Shown piece by piece: positions 37,867 to 47,562 of a stretch of DNA of 47,562 nucleotides. Source of the stretch: Rickettsiales bacterium. GTDB taxonomy: Bacteria > Pseudomonadota > Alphaproteobacteria > Rs-D84. Under the pieces are notes generated by a model that saw nothing but the letters and a program-made list of their open reading frames with translations, was not told where the DNA came from and ran no database searches. The position numbers and the translations under genes were made by a program. Position 1 is the first letter of the stretch; the number at the start of each line of letters is the position of its first letter. The stretch is taken from assembly GCA_031262525.1 (NCBI GenBank), contig JAISHM010000016.1, positions 1 to 47,562 of the forward strand. Reading direction: 5' to 3'.

Positions 37867-39285
37867 TCCCTTTGTAATTTTTACACCATCAGCGGTATCG
37901 GTGATTTTCCACCCCTTTGATTCAATCGCAGTGCGCAACTCGTCCGCGCGCGCCCAATCTTTTTCTGCCTTTGCCGCGGTGCGTGCATTCGCCAATTCTA
38001 AAATCTCGGTGGGCACATCAACGTTTTCTGATTCTTTTAATTTTTCAGCGTGTTGAATAAACATCAATCCCAACAATTCATCAACAAAGCGAACAACAAA
38101 TAATTTTTCCCCATCAGTCAGATTTTTATCGCGCAGCATTTCGCCAAAAATTACCAACGCTGTCGGCGTTCCCAAATTATCATTTACCGCATCTAAAATT
38201 TTATTTTTATACACACGCGCCGCGTCCGTATCATTCGCCGCCGCACCCACAAACTCTGAAATCCGCCGCACCAGATTTTTATACCCGTTTGCGGCCGCGT
38301 CCAGCGCATCAAATGAAAACGCCAGTTGCGAGCCATAATTACTTTGCAATAATAAATACCGATACGCCATCGGGTCGTATCCGCGTTCTTTTAACACTGA
38401 TAAAGTTAAAAATTCGCCCGCTGATTTTGCCATTTTGCCGCCTGTGCGGTCAATTAAAAATTCCCCATGAACCCAGTATTTTACCCATGGTGCGCCAACA
38501 ATAGGCTCGCTCTGCGCAATCTCATTAGGGTGATGTGTTTGTGTTGCGTCAATTCCACCCGTATGAATATCAAAGTGCGGCCCTAAAATTGCCAGGCTCA
38601 TAGCAGAGCATTCAATATGCCAACCTGGGAATCCACGCCCCCACGGACTATCCCATTCCATTGCGCGATTTTCACCACGCGCAAATTTCCACAGGGCAAA
38701 GTCAGAGTCATTGCGTTTTGCCGAATTAAAATCAACCCGTGCGCCCGCGCGATGCCCCGCAACCCCACCGCCAGTCAATGGTCCATAGTTTGGAAATTTT
38801 GATGTGTCGTAATAAATTCCATCATTCGGGATTTCGTATGTATAACCCAAACCCTCTAACTTTTTAATCATATCTATTTGTTCAGATATAAAATCTGTTG
38901 CGCGTGGGGTCGCGGTTGGGGGCAATATATTCAGGTCCGCCATATCACGATTGACCGAGTCTATGTAAAAATTTGCCACATCCCAAACGCTTTTATTTTC
39001 GCGCGCAGCTCCGCGTTCCATTTTATCATCGCCGTCATTTCCGTCATCAGTCAAATGCCCAACATCGGTATAGTTCATAACATTTTTAACCGCATATCCA
39101 TTCGCCAGAAACATACGTTTTAACAAATCCATCAAGACCAAAGAACGCAAATTTCCGATGTGTGCATAATGATAAACCGTTGGCCCACAAGAATAAAAAG
39201 ACACTTGGTTTGGCACCAATGGCACAAACTCTTCAACCCGCCGTGAAATAGTATTATAAAGTTTTATCATAGTTTGATAATACAC
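37864..39285 (-). CDS. cysS: Cysteinyl-tRNA synthetase
   Basis: YSCGPTVYHYAHIGNLRSLVLMDLLKR, GWHIECSAMS, GGKMAKSAGEF. Confidence 0.98.
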   Translation of the reverse strand: MYYQTMIKLYNTISRRVEEFVPLVPNQVSFYSCGPTVYHYAHIGNLRSLVLMDLLKRMFLANGYAVKNVMNYTDVGHLTDDGNDGDDKMERGAARENKSVWDVANFYIDSVNRDMADLNILPPTATPRATDFISEQIDMIKKLEGLGYTYEIPNDGIYYDTSKFPNYGPLTGGGVAGHRAGARVDFNSAKRNDSDFALWKFARGENRAMEWDSPWGRGFPGWHIECSAMSLAILGPHFDIHTGGIDATQTHHPNEIAQSEPIVGAPWVKYWVHGEFLIDRTGGKMAKSAGEFLTLSVLKERGYDPMAYRYLLLQSNYGSQLAFSFDALDAAANGYKNLVRRISEFVGAAANDTDAARVYKNKILDAVNDNLGTPTALVIFGEMLRDKNLTDGEKLFVVRFVDELLGLMFIQHAEKLKESENVDVPTEILELANARTAAKAEKDWARADELRTAIESKGWKITDTADGVKITKG

Positions 39286-39299
39286 AAAGTTTATGAATT

Positions 39300-40139
39300 T
39301 TACAACTGAAAAGATGTAATATAATTAAATGAGATTCCTATTTTCAGATTGCTGCCATACACATCTGCCGCGCGTGATTTTGCCAGGCGATATCCAACGA
39401 AAGGTCCCATTGTAAAATTACCCCATAAATTCGTATCCAGACGCAAATTCGCCGACAGGTCACGCTCTAAATCAACGCCAAAGTAATCCGTATAAGTCAG
39501 GTACTCGCGATAGTATCCGTCCGTGGAAAGATTTACCCCATCACGAATTTTATATTCCAATTTCCAACCCAATTCCGCCGCCGTTTTTCCGTTTTTTGGG
39601 TCAAAGGTAAAATCATATTCATACACACCAACCAGATATAAATCTTTTATAATAGGATGGTCAAACAAAGCCATACCCGCCATCGCACGCAGGACATTAC
39701 GATGCGGCGCGCCGTCTGATGCGACAAACTCGGTTTCGTATTGTCCGCGCGCCGTCGGGCCGAATTTCAGGTCGTCATACTTCCAAATTCCATACGCCAA
39801 ATTACTGGAAAGTTGGATTTTGTCTGCGTCCTTGCTGGTTGTATGTGGCGCGTAAATCGGCTTTAACTGGGTTCGTCCATATTCCATAAACAGCGTGTTA
39901 TTCCATTCCAGTTCGCCGTGGTCGTATTCCAGGGCGATATCACCAATTCCACGAAAATACTCTGACGAATCCGCGGTCAGTGCGGATATGCTGGACCCTA
40001 TATATTCGGCAGAGTTTTTGACCGATGTTTGCGAAATATCCAAACCAATACGCCTAATGTTCAATTTTGTGCCATCTGCACCAAATACAAAATTCGGAAC
40101 CAGCGCGAACATCGCAAAAATTGGTAAAAGTTTTTTCAT
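39300..40139 (-). CDS. Putative outer-membrane beta-barrel protein
   Basis: Signal peptide, alternating aromatic strands, C-terminal ...ISFNYITSFQL. Confidence 0.7.
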   Translation of the reverse strand: MKKLLPIFAMFALVPNFVFGADGTKLNIRRIGLDISQTSVKNSAEYIGSSISALTADSSEYFRGIGDIALEYDHGELEWNNTLFMEYGRTQLKPIYAPHTTSKDADKIQLSSNLAYGIWKYDDLKFGPTARGQYETEFVASDGAPHRNVLRAMAGMALFDHPIIKDLYLVGVYEYDFTFDPKNGKTAAELGWKLEYKIRDGVNLSTDGYYREYLTYTDYFGVDLERDLSANLRLDTNLWGNFTMGPFVGYRLAKSRAADVYGSNLKIGISFNYITSFQL

Positions 40140-40205
40140 TTTTTTATTCTCTCTTTTTCGCGATTATAGTTACCCACACCAATAATTACAATATGAATAA
40201 AGTCA

Positions 40206-42134
40206 TTATAAATTATTCCGCAGGGCGGTATAGATTTTTCCTAAATCCGATTTTGATAAAGTTGTTTGCAATTCTGGTGATGCGACTTGGTCGGCGGCGG
40301 CCAAAACCTTACCCCAGCCACGAACGAATTGTGTTGCCTGGCTGTGGAAAATTGCGTTATTTTTTATCATAGATTGGATTTGTTTCTTGTCCGCACTACC
40401 GATTGTTTTCGCAAACATTTTTGCAAAAATTTCCGTATCACCGCGATTGTATTTTTCGGTGATAGATTCAGATATCTCGGCACCCGATGCGTGTGTTAAA
40501 TCAACCGCAATTTCATTTAATTTTTGTATTGCAGATTTTGCGTATTCCATAAATTGGTCATCAGACATTTTTTTTACTGGCACGGACGCTGTGGAATTTT
40601 TTGCAATTGCCGCCATCGGCGCGGTCGCCCGAGTCTCTGCCATTTGCCGCGTCAGGGTCTGCATAGTATCAGATGCCCGTGCATAGTCTGATAATAACTC
40701 TATCATTTGTTGCCGCGATTTCCCGGATAGGTCATTTAACTTTGACGATGATTCTGTAATGCCTTTTATTGCAGTCTCAACCGCCGTGCTGATTTCTCGG
40801 AGTTTTGTATCCAATGTAACAATTTCCGCCCCCAGTTTTTCGGTCATTTCGGTGCTGCCGCGCGTCAGGTCGGGCAGGGCGGCATAGTATTTTTCAATCA
40901 GTTCCGACAGCGGTTTTAATTGCTCGGTCGTTTCTTGTGATACGCGCACTAACTCGGTTGATTGTCCGGTCAGTTGTTCATGTGCGGTATTCATTTCAAT
41001 CAGGGTTTGGCGCACCCCCTGGGTCATTGCGCGCACAGATTCTGCAAATGCACCCGCTGCTTCCTTGGTATCCGACAGAGTCGTTGTTGCAACCCCCTGG
41101 ACATTATTTAATTCGCCAACAATCCCCGACGCAAAGTCGCGAATTTCCAATTGAAATTTACCGGCCAATCCTGTGACTTCGGACGCGATAGTTTTAATAA
41201 ATTCCTCGGTAGTTTGGGACGCGCTCATCAAATTTTCCACAGACGCTGTCATATCTTTTTCTTGTTTTTCCATTGACGATTCGGCCAGTCTGATTTGGCT
41301 GCCGACCGCGTTCGCAGTGCTACTCAGGTTATTTAATTGAGCAGTCAAAGTTTTTTTGGATTGTTTTGTAAAGTTATCCAATTTATCCAATTGCCCACTT
41401 AATAATTTATCATTTTCGGTCATAATTTCTTGGTATTCTAAAACTTCTTTTTTTACATCTGCAAAGCCAGTCGCCACAGACGATGAAAGTTCGGACAATT
41501 TTGTTATCATCTCACCGGACGCAACACTCATTGTATTCATTTGCTCTGTATTCTTTTCAATATCAGATTGTAACTGATTTGATAATTCTCCGCCCGATGT
41601 TGCCCAGTTTTCAATATAGCCCGACAACTCGCTGGCACGCTGTATGGTCTGTTCAGAAATGCTGTCAATTTTAGACAATAATTCGTTGATACTACTTTGA
41701 AATTGGTTAGTTGTTATTTGTGTGTTTTTCCACTCGTCAGATACAATTATCTTTTGGAATCCGCCCAATGTATTTTCTAAATCAGTTGAAATTTTTTGTA
41801 TATTGCTTGATGCATTATTCGCGATTTCGGTCAAGCGCACATTCCGCGCAACCAACTCTTTTTCCATCACATCAGCGGTAATAATTTGGTCTGATAAAGT
41901 TTTAGAAATAGATGCAAATGAACTTTCAATTTTTGCAATTTCATCACCCATAATTGCCTTTAACACACGCACCGCGTCCATCACCCGCGCACGTTCCGGT
42001 GCGGTCATCAAGGATATTACAGATTCCATAGTCTTTTGTGATTTTCGCGATACCGAATATAAAATAAACACGACAACAAAAAATAAAATAATTGCGATGA
42101 TGCCACCGATTAAAAACATAGTATTCATTTCCAC
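40206..42134 (-). CDS. Membrane-anchored long coiled-coil protein
   Basis: N-terminal TM LIGGIIAIILFFVVVFILYSV then long heptad-like, MCP-like S/T/Q/E-rich region. Confidence 0.75.
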   Translation of the reverse strand: MEMNTMFLIGGIIAIILFFVVVFILYSVSRKSQKTMESVISLMTAPERARVMDAVRVLKAIMGDEIAKIESSFASISKTLSDQIITADVMEKELVARNVRLTEIANNASSNIQKISTDLENTLGGFQKIIVSDEWKNTQITTNQFQSSINELLSKIDSISEQTIQRASELSGYIENWATSGGELSNQLQSDIEKNTEQMNTMSVASGEMITKLSELSSSVATGFADVKKEVLEYQEIMTENDKLLSGQLDKLDNFTKQSKKTLTAQLNNLSSTANAVGSQIRLAESSMEKQEKDMTASVENLMSASQTTEEFIKTIASEVTGLAGKFQLEIRDFASGIVGELNNVQGVATTTLSDTKEAAGAFAESVRAMTQGVRQTLIEMNTAHEQLTGQSTELVRVSQETTEQLKPLSELIEKYYAALPDLTRGSTEMTEKLGAEIVTLDTKLREISTAVETAIKGITESSSKLNDLSGKSRQQMIELLSDYARASDTMQTLTRQMAETRATAPMAAIAKNSTASVPVKKMSDDQFMEYAKSAIQKLNEIAVDLTHASGAEISESITEKYNRGDTEIFAKMFAKTIGSADKKQIQSMIKNNAIFHSQATQFVRGWGKVLAAADQVASPELQTTLSKSDLGKIYTALRNNL

Positions 42135-42236
42135 TTTTTTATCCCCCGAATTTTATAACCCAGTTATAATATAAATTTCGCCGTTATAAAGCAATATAAA
42201 ATAATAAGAATCTTGAAATTTTTATAAATCTGGGCT

Positions 42237-44774
42237 ATGATTCCAATTGTTATGGGAAAAATACAAAAATTATCAGAAAATCAAAACACGGCGGCGAACC
42301 CAAATAAAAACTTTTGGGTCCAGGCAAACGCTGGCACGGGTAAGACCAGCGTGCTGGTCGGGCGATTATTGCGTATTTTAATAACCCGTGATGGGGTAAA
42401 TGACGGGATTTTGTGTTTGACATATACCAATGCTGGCGCGGCAGAAATGCGCAATCGTATCCTTGGGATATTACAGGATATCGCTGTTCTAGATGATAAT
42501 GAATTGCGCGACTTTCTGAAAACAACACCTTTTAATACAGGCACCGAAATCACAGATAAATTGATAACCAAGGCACGCGGAATCTTTTATGACTATATCG
42601 ACAATCCAGATACATTAAAAATAAAAACAATTCATAGTTTTTGCGAAGAAATTTTACGACGTTTCCCGACCGAGGCCGGCATCCCAACCGCTTGGAATTT
42701 GGTATCAGACGCCGACCAAAAAAGATTATGGCTGGATGTGTTTTCTGAAATGATTTATGACGAAAAAAATGAAATAGTGAATAATGCATTCGCACGAATT
42801 GTTGAGCGCACCAGTGAATATAAATTTGATGATTTATTAAAATTATTGACCACACAATATCAGTATTTTTTTAATAAAACAGATATCAAAAATACCAGGG
42901 ATATTTTTGTAAAACAATTGCGTGATTTCTTGGATATGAATTCACCATTACAAACCAATGTTTCAGACGAAAAATTGCGTATAATTATCGCTGCAATCGG
43001 GGCTGAAAAAAAGCCTGCGCAATATTTGTTAAACATTGTTAAAAGTTCGGAACAACTTCTTAATAAATCTGAGATTTTTAATGATTATATATTTGCTTAT
43101 TTGAATAAAAATGGGACAAAAAATATAAATGTTTCCAAGAAAGAATATCTGCGTGATGAACAAGACAGAATTTATCAAATTTATCAACGAAAAATAAACG
43201 AAAATTTATATGCCGATACGATGGCTTTATTTGATTTATCAAGTGCGTTTGCACAAAAGTATAAACAAATAAAACAGCAGAAAAATTTATTAGATTTTGA
43301 TGATATTTTATTATACACGCACGGGTTGTTTGTGAATCCAGAAATGATGGGGTGGGTCTTATCCCAACTGGATAATAATCTGAAACATATTTTAATAGAT
43401 GAAGCGCAAGACACATCGTTTTTACAATGGGAAATCATAAATCTGTTGATTCTGGATTTTTTTAATACGAATGGCGCACATACAATTTTTGTTGTGGGTG
43501 ATACAAAACAATCTATTTACGGATTCCAGGGGGCGGCCCCAGACGCGTTTGCCGCATCACGCGAATACATTCGCAACCAGATTAAAAACAACAATCTAGA
43601 TATTGGGAAAATACCATTGGACCAGAGTTTCCGAAGTGCGCCGGCAATTTTAGAATCCGTGGATTATTTTTTTGACCGCTTGGAAAACTTTAAAAACGAC
43701 ACACATCGCGTGGTCAGAAGCGATATATACGGGCGCGTTGAAATTCACTCTGTGATGATTGCCGAAAATGCCGAACAGGACCGCAAAAAATACATCGCGG
43801 AGATTATTGAAAAAATTGAGTCCTTGATTCAGGGTGGCGTAAAAGCGGGCGATATTATGGTTTTGGTGCAATCGCGTTATCCGTTTGCAACAATGTTAGG
43901 TTCGGGGTTAAAGCGACGCGGAATAAATGTCGCCAGCGAAGACAGAATAAATTTACCCGAATACCCAGCAATTCGTGATTTATTAAATTTGATTCGTTGG
44001 TGCATTGACGAGTCGGACAATTATGCGTTGGCATGTGTTCTGAAAAGTCCTTTGTTTGGTATGACCGAAAATGATTTGTATAATTTATTACACCCTGACA
44101 AGAACGCTAATTTATTCGCAAATTTAGAAAATACTCATTCTGATATTTACAAACAATTATCAGAAATTATGAATGATTCTGTGGATTTACCGCCATATTC
44201 ATTTTTTATGAAACTCTTACGAACAAACGAGCGGCGCGAAAAAATGATTACCGCGCTGGGGGTGCAAATAGTAGAGCCCCTGGAAGAATTTTTAACAATA
44301 TGTTTATCGTATGAACGCACACAAAGCGGCACATTAAAACATTTTATAAAATGGTTCATCGAAGGGGACAATGTTATAAAACAAGAGCAATCCGCAGATG
44401 ACGGGGTGCGTATTACAACTATTCACAGCAGCAAGGGTTTGGAAGCAAAAATTGTATTTTTAATAGACACCTTGAAAACACCAAAACCAAATAAAATTAT
44501 AAATGTGAAAAAAGATTTGTGGTTATGGTCGCCACAAGAATCAGGTTCATCGCAACTCGCAAATGCCGCAGAATCAAATATGGAAACACAGATGGCGGAA
44601 TACAATCGGTTATTGTATGTCGCGATGACGCGTGCGCGGGACGAGTTGTATATTTATGGATTCACAAAACACACCCCCAAAACTGATGCGTGGCATACAC
44701 GTTTATGGAATGTTTTTTCTGGATATGAAAAAATAAAACTAGACGGGGAAACTTTGGTGATTAGTAATGAGTAA
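42237..44774 (+). CDS. addA: AddA-like UvrD/Rep-family helicase (helicase portion)
   Basis: VQANAGTGKTSVLVGRLLRIL, CLTYTNAGAAEMRNRI, DEAQDTSFLQWEII, VGDTKQSIYGFQGAAPDAF, TTIHSSKGLEAKIVFL, YVAMTRARDELYI. Confidence 0.9.
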   Translation: MIPIVMGKIQKLSENQNTAANPNKNFWVQANAGTGKTSVLVGRLLRILITRDGVNDGILCLTYTNAGAAEMRNRILGILQDIAVLDDNELRDFLKTTPFNTGTEITDKLITKARGIFYDYIDNPDTLKIKTIHSFCEEILRRFPTEAGIPTAWNLVSDADQKRLWLDVFSEMIYDEKNEIVNNAFARIVERTSEYKFDDLLKLLTTQYQYFFNKTDIKNTRDIFVKQLRDFLDMNSPLQTNVSDEKLRIIIAAIGAEKKPAQYLLNIVKSSEQLLNKSEIFNDYIFAYLNKNGTKNINVSKKEYLRDEQDRIYQIYQRKINENLYADTMALFDLSSAFAQKYKQIKQQKNLLDFDDILLYTHGLFVNPEMMGWVLSQLDNNLKHILIDEAQDTSFLQWEIINLLILDFFNTNGAHTIFVVGDTKQSIYGFQGAAPDAFAASREYIRNQIKNNNLDIGKIPLDQSFRSAPAILESVDYFFDRLENFKNDTHRVVRSDIYGRVEIHSVMIAENAEQDRKKYIAEIIEKIESLIQGGVKAGDIMVLVQSRYPFATMLGSGLKRRGINVASEDRINLPEYPAIRDLLNLIRWCIDESDNYALACVLKSPLFGMTENDLYNLLHPDKNANLFANLENTHSDIYKQLSEIMNDSVDLPPYSFFMKLLRTNERREKMITALGVQIVEPLEEFLTICLSYERTQSGTLKHFIKWFIEGDNVIKQEQSADDGVRITTIHSSKGLEAKIVFLIDTLKTPKPNKIINVKKDLWLWSPQESGSSQLANAAESNMETQMAEYNRLLYVAMTRARDELYIYGFTKHTPKTDAWHTRLWNVFSGYEKIKLDGETLVISNE

Positions 44775-45186
44775 ACTAACTGAATTTTTACAAAAAAAAG
44801 AATCTGAAAAATTCGCAATGAATACAGGAAAAAAAATCCATCACGAATTGCAATTTTTGCAATTGACCGATGATACAAAAGTCGCAAAAAAAATCCGCGA
44901 CAATGAATTTTTATCGCAATTTTGGGAACCGGGTAGTCGGGCAGAGGTTCCAATCTCTGGATTTGTAAATGGTCATTTTTACAGCAAGCGCATTGACCGA
45001 ATGGTTGTGTTAGACAAGGATATTTTATTCTTTGATTACAAAACTGATACGACGCGGATACGGCGCGAGGATTATAAAAAAACTATAGAAATTTACGCAA
45101 AATTGTTAAAATCAGCGTATCCTGATTATAATATTCAGGGCTATATTCTGTGGTTGCACGATTGGGGCTTAGAAAATATAATATAA
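44767..45186 (+). CDS. PD-(D/E)XK nuclease domain, separate ORF corresponding to the AddA C-terminus
   Basis: GKKIHHELQFL...AEVPISGFVNGHFYSKRIDRMVVLDKDILFFDYKTDT; overlaps the upstream ORF in the +1 frame. Confidence 0.75.
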   Translation: MSKLTEFLQKKESEKFAMNTGKKIHHELQFLQLTDDTKVAKKIRDNEFLSQFWEPGSRAEVPISGFVNGHFYSKRIDRMVVLDKDILFFDYKTDTTRIRREDYKKTIEIYAKLLKSAYPDYNIQGYILWLHDWGLENII

Positions 45187-45192
45187 AAGAAA

Positions 45193-46812
45193 ATGTTAAA
45201 CAGATTATTTATTTCTAATGTTATTTTGATTGACCGATTGGAATTGACTTTCGGTGGCGGATTAAATGTTTTAACAGGCGAGACGGGCGCGGGTAAGTCT
45301 ATTTTATTGGATGCATTGGCATTGGCGTTGGGGGCGCGTTCGGACACGGGCCTATTGCGTCGTGGCGCAGATACAGCGAATGTTATTGCAGAATTTAATG
45401 ACGCACCCGCATTACATAATTTATTAAATGAAAACGGGATAGAGATTGGGGAAAGTTTAACTTTGCGGCGCACATTGGCGGCGGATGGGAAATCGCGCGC
45501 GTGGATAAATGATACGCCCGTCAGTATAAAATTATTAAAAGAGATAGGCGACAGCGTTTGTGAAATTCACGGACAATTTGAAAATCATACTTTGTTAAAT
45601 CCGGAAACCCATATCACAGCGTTGGACACATTCGGAAAATATGATTTGTCAGCGATACGCGACGCATACACCAAACTTCATTCGGCAGAAAAAAAGTTAA
45701 AAGAATTGGTGGAATTATCCGAGCGCAGCGCGTCCGAGCGGGAATTTTTGGAACACAATGTCCGTGAATTGTCCGCGCTGAATCCGCAAGTTGGCGAAGA
45801 AGAAGAATTGGCAACGCGCCGTGCAATTTTAATGGACGCGGAAAAAAATGCGGCAATCTTAAACGATGCGATGATTGCGGTGCGCGGACTGGACGGGAAA
45901 ATCTTTGATGTTGCGCGAATTTTACAGAGGATAAAAACCGACCCGAATCCGTATGAGACACAAATAAATTCGTTGTATGAAATTGCAGAGATTGCCGCCG
46001 ATGTTGAAAATAAAATTACGCCAACCGACACTGATATTGAATCGTTGGAAAACATTGAATCGCGATTGTTTGCAATTCGCGCGGCGTCGCGAAAACATCG
46101 TGTATCCGCAGATGAATTACCCGAAGCATTGGAAAGAATGCGCGACCAACTGAATACGATTGACAACTTTGATGCGGAATTGAAAAAAATAAAATCGGTC
46201 GTCGCGGTGGCGCGAACGGAATTTGACAGGGTTGCATCAGATTTAACAAAAAAACGAGCAGCGGCGGCGACCGCACTACGTGATGAAATTTTGCGCGAAT
46301 TACCAGACCTGAAACTGGGCGGCGCAGATTTTACGGCTGAAATTTCGGCGGTGGCGCCGTCAATCATGGGGGCGGACGCGATAACCTTTTTAATAAAAAC
46401 TAATCCAGGCAGTAATTTTGCGCCAATAAATCGGGTTGCCAGTGGTGGGGAATTGGCGCGTTTTATGTTGGCGTTGCGGGTTGTTCTGCGTGGCGCGGAT
46501 GCACAAAAAACAATGATTTTTGACGAGGTTGATACCGGAATCAGTGGCGCAACTGCATCGGCGGTGGGGGCGCGCCTGGGGCGGTTGGCGGGGGGCGGTC
46601 AAATTATTGTAATAACACACAGCGCCCAAGTGGCGGGTTTTGCGAACAAGCACTTTTTAATCAGTAAAGAATCCACCGACATCACGACAAAAACAAATGT
46701 GTGTGAAATCACGGGCGACGCACGATTAAATGAAATCGCCAGAATAATCAGCGGGGATAAAATTACCGACGAAGCCATTGCCACCGCAAAAACATTAATT
46801 AAATCTCTATAA
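45193..46812 (+). CDS. recN: DNA repair protein RecN
   Basis: [62 protein letters not shown]. Confidence 0.97.
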   Translation: MLNRLFISNVILIDRLELTFGGGLNVLTGETGAGKSILLDALALALGARSDTGLLRRGADTANVIAEFNDAPALHNLLNENGIEIGESLTLRRTLAADGKSRAWINDTPVSIKLLKEIGDSVCEIHGQFENHTLLNPETHITALDTFGKYDLSAIRDAYTKLHSAEKKLKELVELSERSASEREFLEHNVRELSALNPQVGEEEELATRRAILMDAEKNAAILNDAMIAVRGLDGKIFDVARILQRIKTDPNPYETQINSLYEIAEIAADVENKITPTDTDIESLENIESRLFAIRAASRKHRVSADELPEALERMRDQLNTIDNFDAELKKIKSVVAVARTEFDRVASDLTKKRAAAATALRDEILRELPDLKLGGADFTAEISAVAPSIMGADAITFLIKTNPGSNFAPINRVASGGELARFMLALRVVLRGADAQKTMIFDEVDTGISGATASAVGARLGRLAGGGQIIVITHSAQVAGFANKHFLISKESTDITTKTNVCEITGDARLNEIARIISGDKITDEAIATAKTLIKSL

Positions 46813-47562
46813 CTCCATCAGCAAATTCAATAGTTGCGGGACGCACAAAGTCCGCGGCGCGTGATATAATTTTGTCGCCCCCACGCACCATCGCAAAACC
46901 ACGATTCAAAACACTTTTATACGACAGCGACCCCAACATTTGTCCAAAATGATTCAGGTTTTGATTCAGCGTGGCAAAATGATTTTTAATTGTTTTTTCC
47001 ATATTATCCGCTACTCGTAATCCCACGCGCGCCGTCGCAATTTTATTCGTGTATAAGATATTTAATGTTCGCGAAATATCGTCCAATCTTTGCGCACGTT
47101 CCATAATAACCTGGCGCGGACTTTTGGGATTTATCGCGTTTAATTTATCGCGCATTGCGCCCAATTTTCCCGTAAACCCAGAATGAATCCGATGCCAGAT
47201 ATTTTCCAATTCATTTATCAGTGAAATCTTTGTCGGAACAACAATTTCCGCCGCGCCCGTTGGGGTCGGCGCGCGCACATCTGCGGCAAAGTCAATCAGC
47301 ATCCAGTCAGGCTCGTGCCCGATACCCGACACCACGGGAATTTCGGAATCCGCGACCGCGCGAACAACGACTTCTTCGGAAAAAGGCAATAAATCTTCCA
47401 GTGAGCCACCCCCACGCGCAACAATAATCACATCTGGGCGGGAAAGTTCCCCTCCGGTAGATGGGTGCGGCAATGCCGCGGGGTGGTTTAGCCAAGTTTG
47501 TATTTTATTCTCTAAATACTTTGCTGCGTCTGCTGGATTTTTTAATACTGATTCTGCGCTAA
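46799..47562 (-). CDS. xseA: Exodeoxyribonuclease VII large subunit (5' end outside window)
   Basis: [65 protein letters not shown]. Frame stays open from 47560 through the family A repeat. Confidence 0.95.
   Translation of the reverse strand, partial: SAESVLKNPADAAKYLENKIQTWLNHPAALPHPSTGGELSRPDVIIVARGGGSLEDLLPFSEEVVVRAVADSEIPVVSGIGHEPDWMLIDFAADVRAPTPTGAAEIVVPTKISLINELENIWHRIHSGFTGKLGAMRDKLNAINPKSPRQVIMERAQRLDDISRTLNILYTNKIATARVGLRVADNMEKTIKNHFATLNQNLNHFGQMLGSLSYKSVLNRGFAMVRGGDKIISRAADFVRPATIEFADGVIEI
47448..47498. repeat. Family A, single-arm copy inside xseA
   Basis: GTTCCCCTCCGGTAGATGGGTGCGGCAATGCCGCGGGGTGGTTTAGCCAAGT matches 20604-20655. Confidence 0.88.

Noticed and set aside
40206-42134. 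Chemotaxis receptor (MCP)
   Set aside because: Coiled-coil composition is MCP-like but I see no clear conserved signalling hairpin or chemotaxis neighbours, so it is left as a membrane coiled-coil protein.

Overview
This 47.6 kb, AT-rich window looks chromosomal and alphaproteobacterial (inferred from a DUF1013/TrcR-like gene, the style of DUF1015, gatC-gatA and obg genes). It has a housekeeping backbone: rpsD, ffh, rlmE-like, rnhA, transketolase, obg, prfB with a classic +1 programmed frameshift, tyrS, serS, gatC/gatA, a Tat-type amidase, recG, rpoD, cysS, an addA-like helicase with a separate nuclease ORF, recN and partial xseA. I recognise nine tRNA genes. Between these lie accessory islands rich in palindromic, MITE/REP-like repeats. 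The observations most worth a second look are: (1) a palindromic repeat family (A) that sits in frame inside xseA just before the conserved [17 protein letters not shown] block, and also inside the N-terminus of a secreted LamG-like protein, resembling Rickettsia palindromic elements; (2) two duplicated cassettes for small membrane/coiled-coil proteins, each with a poly-G tract between the -35 and -10 boxes (candidate promoter phase variation), one also carrying an exact 17-bp tandem duplication that splits the ORF with an ATGA stop/start overlap; (3) a GIY-YIG nuclease gene bounded by palindromic repeats and a tRNA-3'-end-like direct repeat, with a nearly identical repeat lacking the gene at a second tRNA-Arg; (4) a 13-nt G tract inside a secreted-protein ORF; (5) an orphan AEP-like primase between tRNA genes. 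No searches were run. Family assignments come from motif recognition in the supplied translations.
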